Assembly: GCF_964340395.1 (NCBI RefSeq) | Contig: NC_135550.1 | Location: 7,530,601-7,594,600 of the forward strand | From: Glandiceps talaboti | Taxonomy: Eukaryota; Hemichordata; Enteropneusta; Spengelidae | DNA length: 64,000 bases | Direction: 5' to 3' | In this document: in pieces, positions 34,956 to 47,564 of the stretch | How the letters are laid out: every line of letters begins with the position of its first letter | Position numbering within the stretch: position 1 is the stretch's first letter | Translations under genes and position numbers: made by a program | The notes under the pieces: generated by a model | The model's database searches: none | What the model saw: the letters and a program-made list of their open reading frames with translations, nothing else | What the model was told of the DNA's origin: nothing

Positions 34956-37900
34956 ATGTATGTATGCATGCATGCATGCATGCATGCATGTATGTATGTA
35001 TGTACATGTATGTTATGTATGTATGTATGTATGTATGTATGTGTGTGTATGTGCGTGCGTGTGTGTGTGTATGTATGTATGTATGTCTATCAGTGTCTTC
35101 TGAATCTAACAAGTTCAATGTTATGCAATACATGTGAAATACAATACAGTGTAATATTGTAATATAATGTGCTCTGTTGTCATTGTATATATTACATAAT
35201 TTCATCATCACTGAATATATTAATCATCTTGTGTAGGTTTTGTTGCCATGGTAAACAAAGAAATGAGTGCCAAATTTGCTAATTTGGTAGCAAATGCTGA
35301 GAAGTTCCTGCCATTGTTGCCTTGGCCCAAGGAATATGAGAAGGACAAGTTCCTCAGACCAGATTTCACGTCACTGGATGTACTGTGCTTTGCAACTAGT
35401 GGAATACCTGCTGGTATCAACATTCCAAATTGTAAGAATTGTGTATGTTTTTCTGTCACTAGATTATTTGTAGAAGTAAGAGTGAAGCCTTTTGATTTGA
35501 TGTTCTTAAAACACCTTGAAATTCATGGGTTTTTTACTCTTTAAAAAAAGTTAAAGTGATCATGAGTCTGTATACATGTTTGTGATGCTGTCAGTTCATC
35601 GTATTTTAAAGTTGGGATGCCCTAGAAAAGTGAGGATAGTATAAACCATTTGATTAAAGTTAGTTAAGGTCATAAATTTCAGCAATAAATTATTACTTTC
35701 ACCCAGATATGCAGTTGTGGTGTTGCCATCTAAATATGTGAAGGTTTTTTTTTATCTGGCCATAGAGGGCGATATTTAAAAATAAATTGTCAGAGTCAAG
35801 AAATGTGCAAGTGATTGTAAAGAGTGCTCCAGTATGATTGCAAATGGAAAAAAGTCTTTCCATCTTTTACTCTAGCTATCATAAATATCAGAACTGCTAA
35901 ACAAATTGAGCTACATATTGAGAAATGAGCACTACAGTAAATTTATAGACAAATGGTCTGTTTTAACTGTGTGATATCCGCTTACTTCCTTTCAAAAGTG
36001 GACAAATCGTGTATTTTCACGAATAACTGGAAAGTTGGCCTGTTTTCACGAGCAGCTTATGTAACTTATTGAGTGAACTTGCAATCAAATAGTAGGTACA
36101 GTAATTGGAGTACCTGTTAAATATGAAGGAAAAACTAACGTAAACACATATAAACTCAACTTGTGCCCATTTAAGGGCAGTGTCTGAAAATCAAAATTAT
36201 TATCAGATATAAACAGCGTGTAAACATAATATGAACTGTTATCACACAAACTTTTTATTCTTATTTATGGCCGGGGGTGGGGGTGGGGAGTGGTAAACTC
36301 AATAGCCAGCATTAACTTTCAGTAGTAAAACAGTATATCTTGGACCAGTTGATGTTTGGTTAATTTTTTAGCAGAAAGAAAAGATGTACAACTGTTGGAA
36401 TTGTGTATGTTTCAATCTTATCCTGTCGTCATTTTATAAACCCAGTAAAACTGAACTGAAACCTTGAATCATCTGAAGTATCGGTGTCATATTTATTTCG
36501 ATAGATGATGATATCCGTCAGGAGGAAGGCTTCAAGAATGTCTCCCTAGGTAATGTGTTGAATTCTAGTACCAAGGATCAGAAGGTAACATTTTTAACAG
36601 ATGAAGATAAGGTAAGAATTCCATGGTTAATATACACATCTCATTAAAAATGAAACTTGCCATTCTGCTGAGATTTGAAAACCTTGGTGACAAAGGGTGA
36701 AGTGTGGTTAAAGCTCCACTTGCTGTAACTGGAGATTTATTTTGTTTATCAGACAACAATATATTCACTGAGAATTATGAAAATAGCAATACTTAGATAT
36801 TGTACATGTTATGTTGATTATTATGGTTTGATTTTATCCCCAAATAGTACAGTAACAGGTTAAAACCATGATCAAGCTTGGTCACTGATTTTAGGGTGTG
36901 GACCCAAAAATCAATGTGATTAGATTTACTGTACCATATATGTGTACAGCTACACAAATACATTACCTAGAAGTAATTCAGTACTATTCAGGGTGTACAA
37001 TATTTCGAATAAGTCATTCTATCTAACCAAACAGTTTCAAAAAATGTTCTAATTGCAGCTAGTGCATCTTTAACATACTAATGTGATGTTGCAGACACTC
37101 TAATGTCATATGTCTAAATAATTGTGATTCCCTCAGGAACTGTTTGGTAACTTGAAAGCACCCTCCTTTGAACTTCAAGTTGGTCTTCATGAACTGCTTG
37201 GACATGGTAGTGGGAAACTATTCCAAAAAGATGAACATGGCAAATTGAACTTTGATGTGGATACTGTCAAACATCTTGATAGTGGTGCCAAGGTGAGTTA
37301 AAGACTGACACTTTCTCAGTTGGAACAAATCATACTTTTTGCTGATGCAAAGTTAAATGAGAGACATAATTTTTAACATGTTTTTAATTTGCTGGTGTGG
37401 AGTTGAGTGAGCTTTTAGGTAAGACACCATTCATCCTTTGATATGAGTGCCAATCCATAAATTGTAGAAATCAAGTTAAAGGCCCACTTAAGCTTGTGAT
37501 TAAAATTTAGATGTGAAAGACCACTGTGGAAGAACTACAAAAAAGTAGGTTGGGAACAAATGACCCTATGTTACCCTTTTGGCTCAATTATAAGATAACT
37601 CTAAGGTGAGAGTCTGGGATTGAAACCTTGGCCTTTAAATATGTTATAGAAATTGTAAAGTACAATACATTATCACTTTATGTATAGGGTTTCCATAGCA
37701 GTCAAAATAATGACAGAAACCAAGGAATATGTGAAAAAGAATGACAGGGTCTTTGGTGAAATGTCATCATTCAATGAAAAACCTTCCATATAGCCTACTA
37801 TACTACATAATACCTTGTTCTATTATAAAAATGTCAAAAATCAAAGTGCGCATTGCCCAACTGTACATTGTCATTTCTTTCTTACATTTGTGCCTATTCT

Positions 37901-40900
37901 AATCTAATGTCAAATAGGTATGTATTCAGTTCATTCTTGTGTTTAGAAACTTTATAAGAACTAATGAGGAGAAAGTTGGTAAATGTGGAGTTTTTGCTGT
38001 TGACATTCCACAGATAGAAAGCTGGTACAATCATGGAGAAACTTGGGATGCTAAGTTTCCTGTTATTGGGTCATCCTATGAAGAATGCAGAGCTGAGTGT
38101 GTTGGTATCTATTTGTGTTTGAACAGAGAAATTCTCAGGTAAATCTCATGTTCTTACTGTAGAATATTTGGGAAAGTGTATACACAATTATGTATCGGCA
38201 TTGCTCTTACCCCCAGACTGTAGTGATACATAAAGAATATCAAATTCACTTCAAACAAACTTTGCCACTAATAGGGACAATTGCACAATGTTACACAAGC
38301 TCATTAATTGAACTTCATTCATATAGGAGGGGAGGGGGGTCTGGCATCAATGCGATTTGCTGAACTTCATTTTTGCACTTCTAACAAACATTCAAAAACT
38401 TTCACACCTCAATGATAACAGGTTCTGTATTTATTATGTTCGTAAGTAAATTAAAATGTGATATACAGTGCTGGGTTTCCAATAATATTTTAATGTGTTT
38501 ACCATCATGTTTTTTTACATTGTATCACTCATAGTGGTGCGACCTCTACAATTTTCATTATGGTTTACAGCATATATTTAAAAAAGTGTCAATGTCGCAC
38601 TTGTGAACATTCATTTAGGGGAAGGGGGTTTGTCCTAAATGAATGAAGTTCATTTATCAGTTGAGTTTGTGCAAAATGGTGCAATCATCCCTAACGTGTT
38701 GATTATCCTCCTATCCCATATAATAATGACTCATCTGGGTTTGTGTATGCCTTTACTTCAATCCTAGTATATTTGGACATGAAAACAAGGGAGCTGAGGA
38801 TATCTACTATGTCAACTGGTTGAACATGGTCAGAGCTGGTCTTCTAAGTTTAGAATTTTACACACCAGAGACAAAAGCATGGAGACAGGTATTGTATACA
38901 GCTTTTTCCTCCAGTAGATAACTCATATATGTAGCAGTACAAGAATTGTTTAGAGTCCTACACATTCATCTACATTGAATTGTTTTGATCAATGATAGTA
39001 AACTTAGTGAAAATCAATTCAAGTAATTCAACTCTTTTTTCCTAAACCATTTCCTTGAGAAAACATTCCCAACTCTTTAAAGTGGCTTTTTTGATCCCAC
39101 AGTTACAACTGCCGACATCAGACTGTGGATGAACGGAACCTGTTACAAACAGGGAAAGTAAACAACTGAATTGGATTAATAACATTTGGTACAGTAGGTT
39201 GGAAGTACAGAGACTTACATTACATTTCATTATTTTATAAAAAAAACAGCTGTATGGCCTCTTTACATAATAGTTCATGTTCACAAACAAATTAGAAGTT
39301 CCACTGGTTCTTCATGCATACATAAAGAGGCCATAAAACTGTTCTTATCAAATCATGAAATGTAATACAAGCCTCTGCTGTTCCAACCTGCTGTGCCAAG
39401 TGTTATTAATCCAATTCATTTGTTTACTTTCCTTGATTGTAACAGGATCTGTAGTCCAACTTTAGGGGATGAAAAAAAAATCTGTAATACTTTCTAAATC
39501 AGCAGTTTCATAGGCGCTGTATGAGCTCTATGATTGTGTTACATGGTCAAAGTCATCTAGCATAATGAGTGTTATCTTAATCCAACCCCTATGTATATGC
39601 AGAGTTGGTCTTTAAATTAATCAACAAGAGATGATCAACTTACTTCAAGTAGTAGACTATTCCATAAAAGCATAGCTACTCAAGGGAGAATGCATGCTGA
39701 CTGAGTAACTTGTTGTTACATTGAGGCAATTTAGATTTCAATTAATAACTTCTTTGTTTGACACCAGGCTCATATGCAGGCAAGATACGTAATCCTCCGT
39801 GTCCTGTTAGAAGCTGGCGAGGGATTGGTCACAATTGAACGAATTACAGGAGAGGATGGTAAACCTGATGCTGTCATCAAATTAGATAGAAGCAAAGTAG
39901 AGACAGTTGGTAAAGAAGCCATCGGTAAATTTCTACAGAAGCTCCAAGTAAGTGAGATATCATGCACACTTTCATGTGTTTCCCTTGAATTGTTGTCAAC
40001 TTAATACATCAAAACAAAAAAATAAGTTGTACTATTAGATATCATTCCCAATATTTTTCTTCGTTCAGCCAAGAAAAATATGAGTGACCTAAGGGGCCTT
40101 GTCCCTATGCGTTGCTAGATGAATAGTGACAAACATGTAGGTCGTGAGTATTTTCCAGATGAATGAAGTTTAAATATTTGGGAATAATATAATTATACCT
40201 CCTCAAGCATAATTGATGAAAAATTTGGGAACAATAATGGTGATTTGGACCATTTTGACTCATATTTTGTGCACCTCAAAACAATTGACGTAGATATGGG
40301 TTGTAGAACAACCGGGGTATATAATCCATATTTTCTGTTCAAAGACAATAACTTGACTTGTGTATGGTATAATAAGAATATGAGCTTGTGTTGCATTGAA
40401 ATATGTAGAGTACTATTTTAGTATTGACATTATTTTGTATATTCAGATTTAAACACTTTAAGATCTGAACAAGTTTCATAAGTGTTAGAGAGGTTCAATC
40501 AATCAATCAGTTAATGCATAAAGTGCATTATTCCACGACAATGTAGAGTTCAAAGAGTAACATGCCGAATATCTAGATTATGATTGGTGGGTGTATGGGT
40601 AATTTGGACTAACGTGTAATTGAGTTGTGGGATACACAATTTTGTCTTTCTCTAGTTGTACAAGTGCACTGCTGATTTTGACCAGGGTAAAGCTATGTAT
40701 GATAAATACTCCACTGTTGATGATGAGACACCAGAGAAGTTCCTGAGTTTGAGAGCTGTTATCATGGCAAGGAAGCAACCAAGAAGAATGTTTGTGCAGC
40801 CTAATACAACCCTAGAAGGTAAGACAGGATGACTCATTACTATGCTGTTTGTACATGTAGTGCTCTACTGTGTTTTATCACTAAATGACTCACATTGTAG

Positions 40901-41645
40901 TATTTGATTATCGTAACAGTTTGTACATGATGGGTTTAAGGTACCGGTATTTCGATATCTCGTAATAGCTAAGTCTACTTCAGTAAATTCTATCATAAAA
41001 CTATCGTGGTAAAATATGACACTGGTAATCCAGCCTTTGGTTTACTGAGACAGATGCAAACTAAATCTCTTGTAGATTACACTTGTGTAGATTACACAAG
41101 TGGGTGATAGCGGTTCCTCTGTTTGTGCGATTCTAATCACCCTGTGATCAACATAGTCTATACAATGGAACTCCCAAAACAACTTTGCAAGTTTATGGAA
41201 CTCTAAATAAACTAGTTTTCAGAGACGCCTCCCTACTGAGACATATAGTTAAACCAATGTCCATGTCCATTCAATAGCTTATTACTGTTGTATCAACATG
41301 TTGTGACAATAGTTTTAGTTTGTGTCTATCTTAGAAAATGGAAGGCTCAATTACCAGGGTAATACCAAGCAAAAATCATGAAAGACAGTTTCAACTCACA
41401 GTCAAAAACGTCTTTGGAAAGTGAATCAGTGTTTTAGATGTGTCAGTGCATATATATTACTGAGTAAAACTGTTTTAGAAGTCTATGTGTTTGCCTCTTT
41501 TACAGGAGAGGGCGTAGTAATCCATGAATATGATGCAAGTGTTGCTGGCATTGTGCAGTCCTTTGTGGAAAGATATCCAGATGCCAAGGTTGAAGAGATT
41601 GTCAAGTCCTTGTGGCTAAAAGACAAAGAACATTTCAACTTTTAG
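29138..41645 (+). CDS. DPP3: Dipeptidyl peptidase 3
   Basis: A cytosolic zinc metallopeptidase (family M49) that removes dipeptides from the N-terminus of short peptides. Coding exons: 29138-29413, 30314-30403, 31436-31573, 31838-31912, 32518-32611, 33474-33607, 33963-34093, 34500-34558, 35237-35431, 36505-36611, 37137-37292, 38014-38138, 38768-38888, 39768-39947, 40656-40818, 41506-41645. All junctions are GT-AG and in phase, giving 727 residues (human 737). It starts [14 protein letters not shown]. The zinc-binding HELLGH is in exon 11 and the second motif EECRAE in exon 12, both intact. Other family signatures are [49 protein letters not shown] and [10 protein letters not shown]. The protein looks complete and functional. 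The introns hold several MITEs and a foldback element. An AATAAA at about 42340 is a possible poly(A) signal; if used, the 3' UTR would contain a minisatellite. Confidence 0.97.
31110..31375. repeat. Interspersed element, family E, copy 1
   Basis: Similar to 45930-46185 and, more distantly, to 42945-43280: shared CTGGCA(A/T)T(A/G)TTAGAAC, TACCAGGTTTGAGTTCA, AGAATACTGTGA and a terminal TGTGCCCCTTT. It ends about 60 bp before DPP3 exon 3. Confidence 0.65.
32860..33470. repeat. Tandem and pentanucleotide repeats in DPP3 intron 5
   Basis: Irregular copies of GATGAGTTTGTGATATGG and TTTTTGTCTGTCACAGATGA, with an embedded (TGTGA)n run at about 33196-33240. Repeated CACAG followed by ATGAG makes several weak acceptor-like sequences upstream of exon 6. 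Confidence 0.75.
34857..35085. repeat. (ATGT)n/(GT)n/(ATGC)n microsatellite in DPP3 intron 8
   Basis: A compound simple repeat that produces long spurious cysteine/valine/tyrosine-rich reading frames on both strands. Confidence 0.95.
38272..38693. mobile_element. TA-flanked MITE family B, copy 2
   Basis: Ends GGGACAATTGCACAATG and its near-complement, flanked by TA. It is the inverted counterpart of 20993-21425 and lies in DPP3 intron 12, ending 74 bp before exon 13. Confidence 0.8.
39077..39470. mobile_element. Foldback element in DPP3 intron 13
   Basis: Two arms of about 125 bp (about 39138-39265 and 39322-39448) are inverted copies: CCTGTTACAAACAGGGAAAG against CTTTCCTTGATTGTAACAGG, then TGAATTGGATTAATAACA against TGTTATTAATCCAATTCA. 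The spacer is short and there is no coding content. The outer limits are approximate. Confidence 0.78.
40042..40190. mobile_element. Small inverted-repeat element family D, copy 1
   Basis: Inverted ends ATTCCCAATATTTTTCTTCG and complement (AAATATTTGGGAATAATA) around AATATGAGTGACCTAAG. It matches 50876-50990, and weaker similarity continues about 100 bp beyond. It lies in DPP3 intron 14. Confidence 0.72.
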
Positions 41646-41804
41646 CAAGACATCAGATCCTGAGTAATCCTGACTGGTTATACCAAAAACTATTGTAATC
41701 ACTCAAGCAAAGAATTAGTTGTTTCTTCATATTTCTCCAGATCTTTGAGTCTGTTTGCTTTCGGTAGAAGCTATGGTTGTCATATATAAATAGAGTAATG
41801 TTTC

Positions 41805-42180
41805 CTCAACATTGCAAAGTTATTACCATATATGGAATGATGTATCCTACACATTGCAAAGTTATTGCTATATATGGAATGTGGTAACCTGGACTTTGTA
41901 TAGTTATTGCCATATATGGAATGATGTAACATGGACTTTGTAAAGTTATTACCATATATGGAATGATGTAATCTGTATATTGGAAAGCTGTTGCCATATA
42001 GTGAAGAATGTAATATGTAGATTGAAAACATTGCCATATATTGAATAGTTATATGTATATTGAAAAAAACTTGCCATATATGGAAAGGTGAAATCTTTAA
42101 ATTGTAGACATTGCCATATATGGTATAACATCTGTATATTGAAAAAGCTGTTGCCATATATGGAAGTGCAGTCTGCAAAC
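41805..42180. repeat. ~42-bp minisatellite downstream of the DPP3 stop
   Basis: Eight or nine units around TTGCCATATATGGAATGATG, about 42 bp apart. It starts 160 bp after the stop codon and so may be transcribed in the 3' UTR. Confidence 0.85.
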
Positions 42181-42478
42181 TGTAGATTTAGGACATATTG
42201 CTACATAATTAACATGTGACATTCTTTTTACTGTAAAAATACACACACAATGCTATTAGATGACTGAATTATTAGGACTATAAAAAGGAGTAATTCAATA
42301 TTTTGACAACTGCGGGGATAGAATCTGTCTAAAGCAGGAATAAAATAGTCTTCCATGTAGTCAGTGATTTTCTTCCGTAGTTGAGAGCTATGTGTATGTA
42401 TTTTTGCCTCACTATTGGAAATGATAATAACCTCCAGTATTATTACTACAGAGTTGATACCTTGTTGTCGTTGTCATT

Positions 42479-42480
<2 letters not shown>

Positions 42481-42521
<41 letters not shown>
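42481..42521. repeat. (CGT)n microsatellite
   Basis: A GTC/CGT trinucleotide run in the DPP3-NANP interval, flanked by CATTGTCG and CATCTTCTTC. Confidence 0.9.
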
Positions 42522-42944
42522 TCTTCTTCTGCTGTGTATCTGTAAGTGGATGGCATCAAATCTGTGATCTCTTTCCAAAACATTGATGTACCAAAGTCTG
42601 TTGCATTTCAGTATTACATATGATCATAGTTTAGCATAGCCTGTAAAACATGTCATCAGGGGTGTCCTTATCATCTCTTCCCACTATGTTTGTGGATAGA
42701 CCCTCCACGGGTCTATGGTTTGTGGCAGGGGAAGAGAAGAGTGCCCTCAATGGCTGATCTTTTAGTCAAAGTTTAGTAATGTTGTGCATTACCCAGGAAC
42801 ATTAAATATAGATATTAAGACTGTAGAGAACTGTCTTTGTAGTCTAGCCATATCATGAGTGTGGAAGCTGGATTTATACGCTTTTTGACATGGATGAAAA
42901 TACTTACATAAAACACCAAGTATCCTTGTGTGATATTAATGTTA

Positions 42945-43280
42945 ATGTACGCCCTCGCTGGCATTAAAATTGTCTTCTGGCATTGTTGGTATAGTTAATG
43001 GCATAGGTGTTACCTTGACTAAAATATTTTAGTACTCTATACCTATACTTTGTCTGGAATCCATGCAGATGGGGGTTTTGAGTGGGGTAATCAAAATTCA
43101 AAATACCCATTTCCTTGATTCTAGACTAACCTGTACTAAATTTGTGTTGTAGAACCATTTATGTATCATATCTAAATACCAGGTTTGAGTCTAGCAATAA
43201 CAAGTACTAAAGGATGCTTCAGTTTGTAAAATATTACGACTACATTTGATATATGCTGCAAAACATTATCGATAAATGCA
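42945..43280. repeat. Interspersed element, family E, copy 2 (diverged)
   Basis: Shares TTGTCTTCTGGCATTGTT and ATACCAGGTTTGAGT with the other family members, but with insertions between the conserved blocks. Confidence 0.55.
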
Positions 43281-43341
43281 AGTGACTGTTATCACAACGT
43301 GTGATCCAGAATGAAATCTACCTTCACAGCGTTCACTGTAG

Positions 43342-43442
43342 ACTGTAAGATACTTTGTGTCATTCTGCCCTCACTGGCCTCCTGATCCTGTGAGCAGGGT
43401 TGACTGATGTGTGAGGGCGCCCCGCCACGGTGTACCTTACAG
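43342..43442. repeat. Short inverted-repeat element, family C, copy 3
   Basis: CTGTAAG and CTTACAG ends, core GCCCTCACTGGCCTCC and TTGACTGATGTGTGAGGGCG. Confidence 0.75.
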
Positions 43443-43791
43443 AATATGTTTACTGATGTGAAGTGAAGATCATAAGATGTATCTATTTCTTTGTTATTTT
43501 CACAATAAAACAGATAAAATTGTATCAATTTCTTTGCAGTAAATAGAAATTATTATCAGGAAATCATGCTTGATTGTATTGTAACCATATCATATACGGT
43601 GACATTCAAAGAATGTCTATCAGTTTTCATTTGAGATTTGTCCAATTATGACCTGAAATATTGTTGTCTGATGCTGAAATGTTGAGAACCACATTTTGAT
43701 TGGTATAACTATGATATCATGTATGTGTCTGGAATTGTAATAAAAGTACTCTACCAGCAACTATACTGGACATGTTCTTGTACACGTCTAC

Positions 43792-43793
<2 letters not shown>

Positions 43794-43836
<43 letters not shown>

Positions 43837-43890
43837 CTATTTGCAAGAGGGAAGTGAATGACAATGTCTGGAATACATTTTTGAAATGTT

Positions 43891-43973
<83 letters not shown>
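43794..43973. repeat. (GT)n and (CT)n microsatellites
   Basis: A GT tract at about 43794-43833 and a pure CT tract at about 43892-43973. Confidence 0.95.
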
Positions 43974-43976
<3 letters not shown>

Positions 43977-44919
43977 ATATAGTCACTGGCTAATTCTGCT
44001 TCGGAAAGGGTGGACAGCGCATGTCAGGCCATCACACACTGACAGGCATTTGCAATTAGTTACTTTGTTCATTTTACTGCAAACTCGATCTCCAGCTTGA
44101 AAGTAAGTCATGTGAGGACATGATAACGTCGTCATGTTTTATCAACGCTCCAATAGCATGAACTAACACTGTTGGTGGTGAGAATGGAATGTTGTTCTAG
44201 AAAAATCCATTTGACTATACGGTGGAGATGATTGAGATTATCCTAGATGTATAGGGACTAAACTATACCAATGTCTGCACTGTACCATGTACTTCTATTT
44301 TACACTTCCAAAATTACAATGTTAGGTCATTGATGCCTATGACGTAATGGCTGTGTTGTATACTTCCTTACCAACAGCAGTTTGATACGATTAGTTTCCC
44401 TATTATCTTGTTACTAAGCGAGTCTAATTTGACCCTTTCCAAGCCAGAGAAATTGCACCCCACTAACTTGAAGGCTACGATGGTGTAAGCCAACTTATGT
44501 GATCTGATGACGGTGAACCTTACATCATTTCACCCACTGGAACATTCTTGATTGTGCAGTAGTTCAACTTTAAATAAACCACCTGTCATGACAAGTTCAG
44601 AGCATATAATTTCACTAGTTCAATGTACCTTTGTTACAAAGAGGCCTGTGGTTTCTGTTGATGGACAAAAATCATACAGTGGATTTCAAACTACCTTTCA
44701 GCAGCTTTGTTTGATGCAATCATGCATAAAGTAATAAGAAACAACACATGTTACACTTTAAGATAACATGATTGAATGAATACAGTTTCTTGCAACATTT
44801 TATCTAAATCGAATGACCAGACGTACCACCATGCAGACATCAAATGTAGACGTCAAAACATTCTCGCCTGCATGTCTGACTCTAGTAATGTTACAGTACA
44901 TTAAATGGTTTATTTAATC

Positions 44920-45062
44920 TTAAAGTTGCCATATGGATGAGGATTCGAGTATTTATTTTATGTTGTTTCACATTGATTTTTCAAGCAGGATGCCATGATA
45001 AAAGTTTTATGAATTAAAAATGCAAAATAAATACCAAATCCTCACCCAAATGGTAACTTTAA
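44920..45062. mobile_element. TTAA MITE family A, copy 4 (internally deleted)
   Basis: Both ends and TTAA flanks are recognisable (AGTTGCCATATGGATGAGGA at the left), but the central ~220 bp present in full copies is missing. Confidence 0.82.
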
Positions 45063-45929
45063 GATATACATTATATGTGTGTCTGTGTATCATTGCAAAT
45101 GCAACTCTAATAGTCCCTGTCATCAACAATGGTAAACATACATATATTACCATGGTTATCATTTTATGAATACTGAAAAACTAGTACGAGTAAAACTGAT
45201 GCTACCGATGACTCAGAGGAATTTTGAGTTGTTGTTTTCCCAACCCTAGCTTTCATCCATAAAAATATATTCTTCCGCAAACTCCTCCAAGGTGACATTT
45301 ACCTGACAGTAATCTGTCTGCTAAACAGAATCTAAAAATAGACCACGGCTCTTAACAGGGGTCATTTAAGGTCAGACATGTAGGAAACTGTTGTAGTTTC
45401 CTAGCATCACATTACATAAATATCTACATATTAAAAGAATAGGTTTCCAGTCACCTATTAGATCACAGTAAATTAAGTCTTAGTTCCTATACGGTAAGAG
45501 TTACGATTACTATGATCATCTCCATTCACTATATTGAGTGGAGGTTATTGTAGTAATTGTAACTGGTATCTATAGAAACAAGGTGACAAAAAATGAAATG
45601 ACCCAGACATGCAGCGATTTATCTCATTAGCGTTCTAGAATGCAGTGAACTGGAAGAATTCGTCCTTGCAATACCCTCAGTTCATAATTTGTTTTGTTGT
45701 CAAAGTTTGTTAACCCTTCTTTCTACCTAAGAGAGACTCTGAATAGCTAATGTTGTGTAGTTAACTTCTATTCACACACGTCACAATAACACTGGTAAAT
45801 GTCACAGTTTACAAAAATAGCTAACATCTTTTTACTGAACATTTAAGTGCCACAACCTGAGTTTATATACATGTAGTTTATAAGCTTTTACTCAAGTGAA
45901 AATATTTAAAGAAAAACACATTCCAGTAT

Positions 45930-46185
45930 AATATTAATGTTGTCTTCTGGCATTGTTAGAACAATTTGTCACAAAGTAGGGATTTCCGGAACATTTTTTG
46001 TACGATAAATTACGTCATTGGATCATTTATGAGTTATATCTGAATACCAGGTTTGAGTTCAGTTAATTGTAAGTTGTGGTTAAGTATACTTCAATAAGTA
46101 GAATACTGTGAGAACCTTTTAAATATACAGCAAAAATCAATGCCCAAATATGTTTAAACTCAGCCTGTGCCCCTTTAACTTGGTT
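45930..46185. repeat. Interspersed element, family E, copy 3
   Basis: Collinear with 31110-31375 over about 250 bp, ending TCAGCCTGTGCCCCTTTAA. Confidence 0.65.
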
Positions 46186-47420
46186 TACTTAAACTCCCCT
46201 CAGACATTCATTAGTCTGAATCTTTGTTGTCCAAGTATGTTACAGCAACGCTAGGCAGATCCTGGACTGCTATGCTGTGTAGTTTCTTACTATTCACAAT
46301 AACACTGGCAAATATCATAATTTTATAAATTTAGCTAACATTATCCACGTAAATAATTAATAACTAGTATTTTTTTTAAAATTATATGTTACATGCCATC
46401 ATGCATTCAATATCCTTAAAATTCATAATCTTTGTTATTCAAAGTATGTTATACATAAACAGACCCCAAGTAGCTATGTGCTCTTTTATAAAAGCTTTTA
46501 GTCAGTGATACTTGTAAATATCAAAGTTTACAAGTATTGTTACTATCAAACCAGAGTGACTATAGAGTTTCAATTTGGCGGCACGATGTGTTTAATGCTT
46601 CACACAAGGTTTTTTGGTTACAAATTACATCAACCAAAATACAGACATACATTTTATTTTACTCTGAGCACAAATCAATATCACTTTTGGATGAAACAAG
46701 GAAGATTCAAACACAGAACTGTTTGTTTGTGTTCACAGTGAGATAAAATGTAACATGTCATGTGCATTCGCGATATCAGTACCTGTATTTTACTTGTGTA
46801 AATTCGTAACAAAAATTGTGATTGAAAATTGAAACAAGTCTTTCTGGTTTGGTAGTAGCATAATCTACAGAAATAATAACCACTCTATTTAGAAAGTATA
46901 TGTTTCACGCCTTGCATTTGCTACCATAAATTCATAACCTTTGTTAATCTTAAGCATGTTACTATTTACTTAGACCCCCAGTATCTTTGCTCCATGCTGG
47001 CTTCTATTCACAGTAACATAAATATCAAAGTTGACAAGTCTCTTAACATTATTCTTGTTCGTAACGATTAGCTTTCTTTGACATTCACATATCTATTTTA
47101 TATTTTCAAATTTATTTGTTATGATGGTGCACAAAGCAGAACTAGCACAGAATAGATGAGCTCTTATGGTATACTGTGTGGGAGCTGTATATCAAGGGGA
47201 TGGATATCAATGCTTATGAGAGCAAGTTTTGCAATAGCTTACACCAGAACATTGTGGGGTAATATTCTATACTATACTGTTAAATACACTACTACACTCC
47301 AAGGTCACTTTTGGAAAATACTTAGGTTTATATGTAAAATTGGCAAATACGATATATTTTCAAAATCATTTGCATAAACAATAACATTGTATTCTGAATT
47401 GAAAATTTCTACTCACAAAG

Positions 47421-47564
<144 letters not shown>

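Noticed and set aside
37946-38013. An upstream start for DPP3 exon 12 including [12 protein letters not shown]
   Set aside because: The acceptor at TGTTTAG would be out of phase with exon 11. The CCACAG acceptor before 38014 gives the conserved IESWY in phase.
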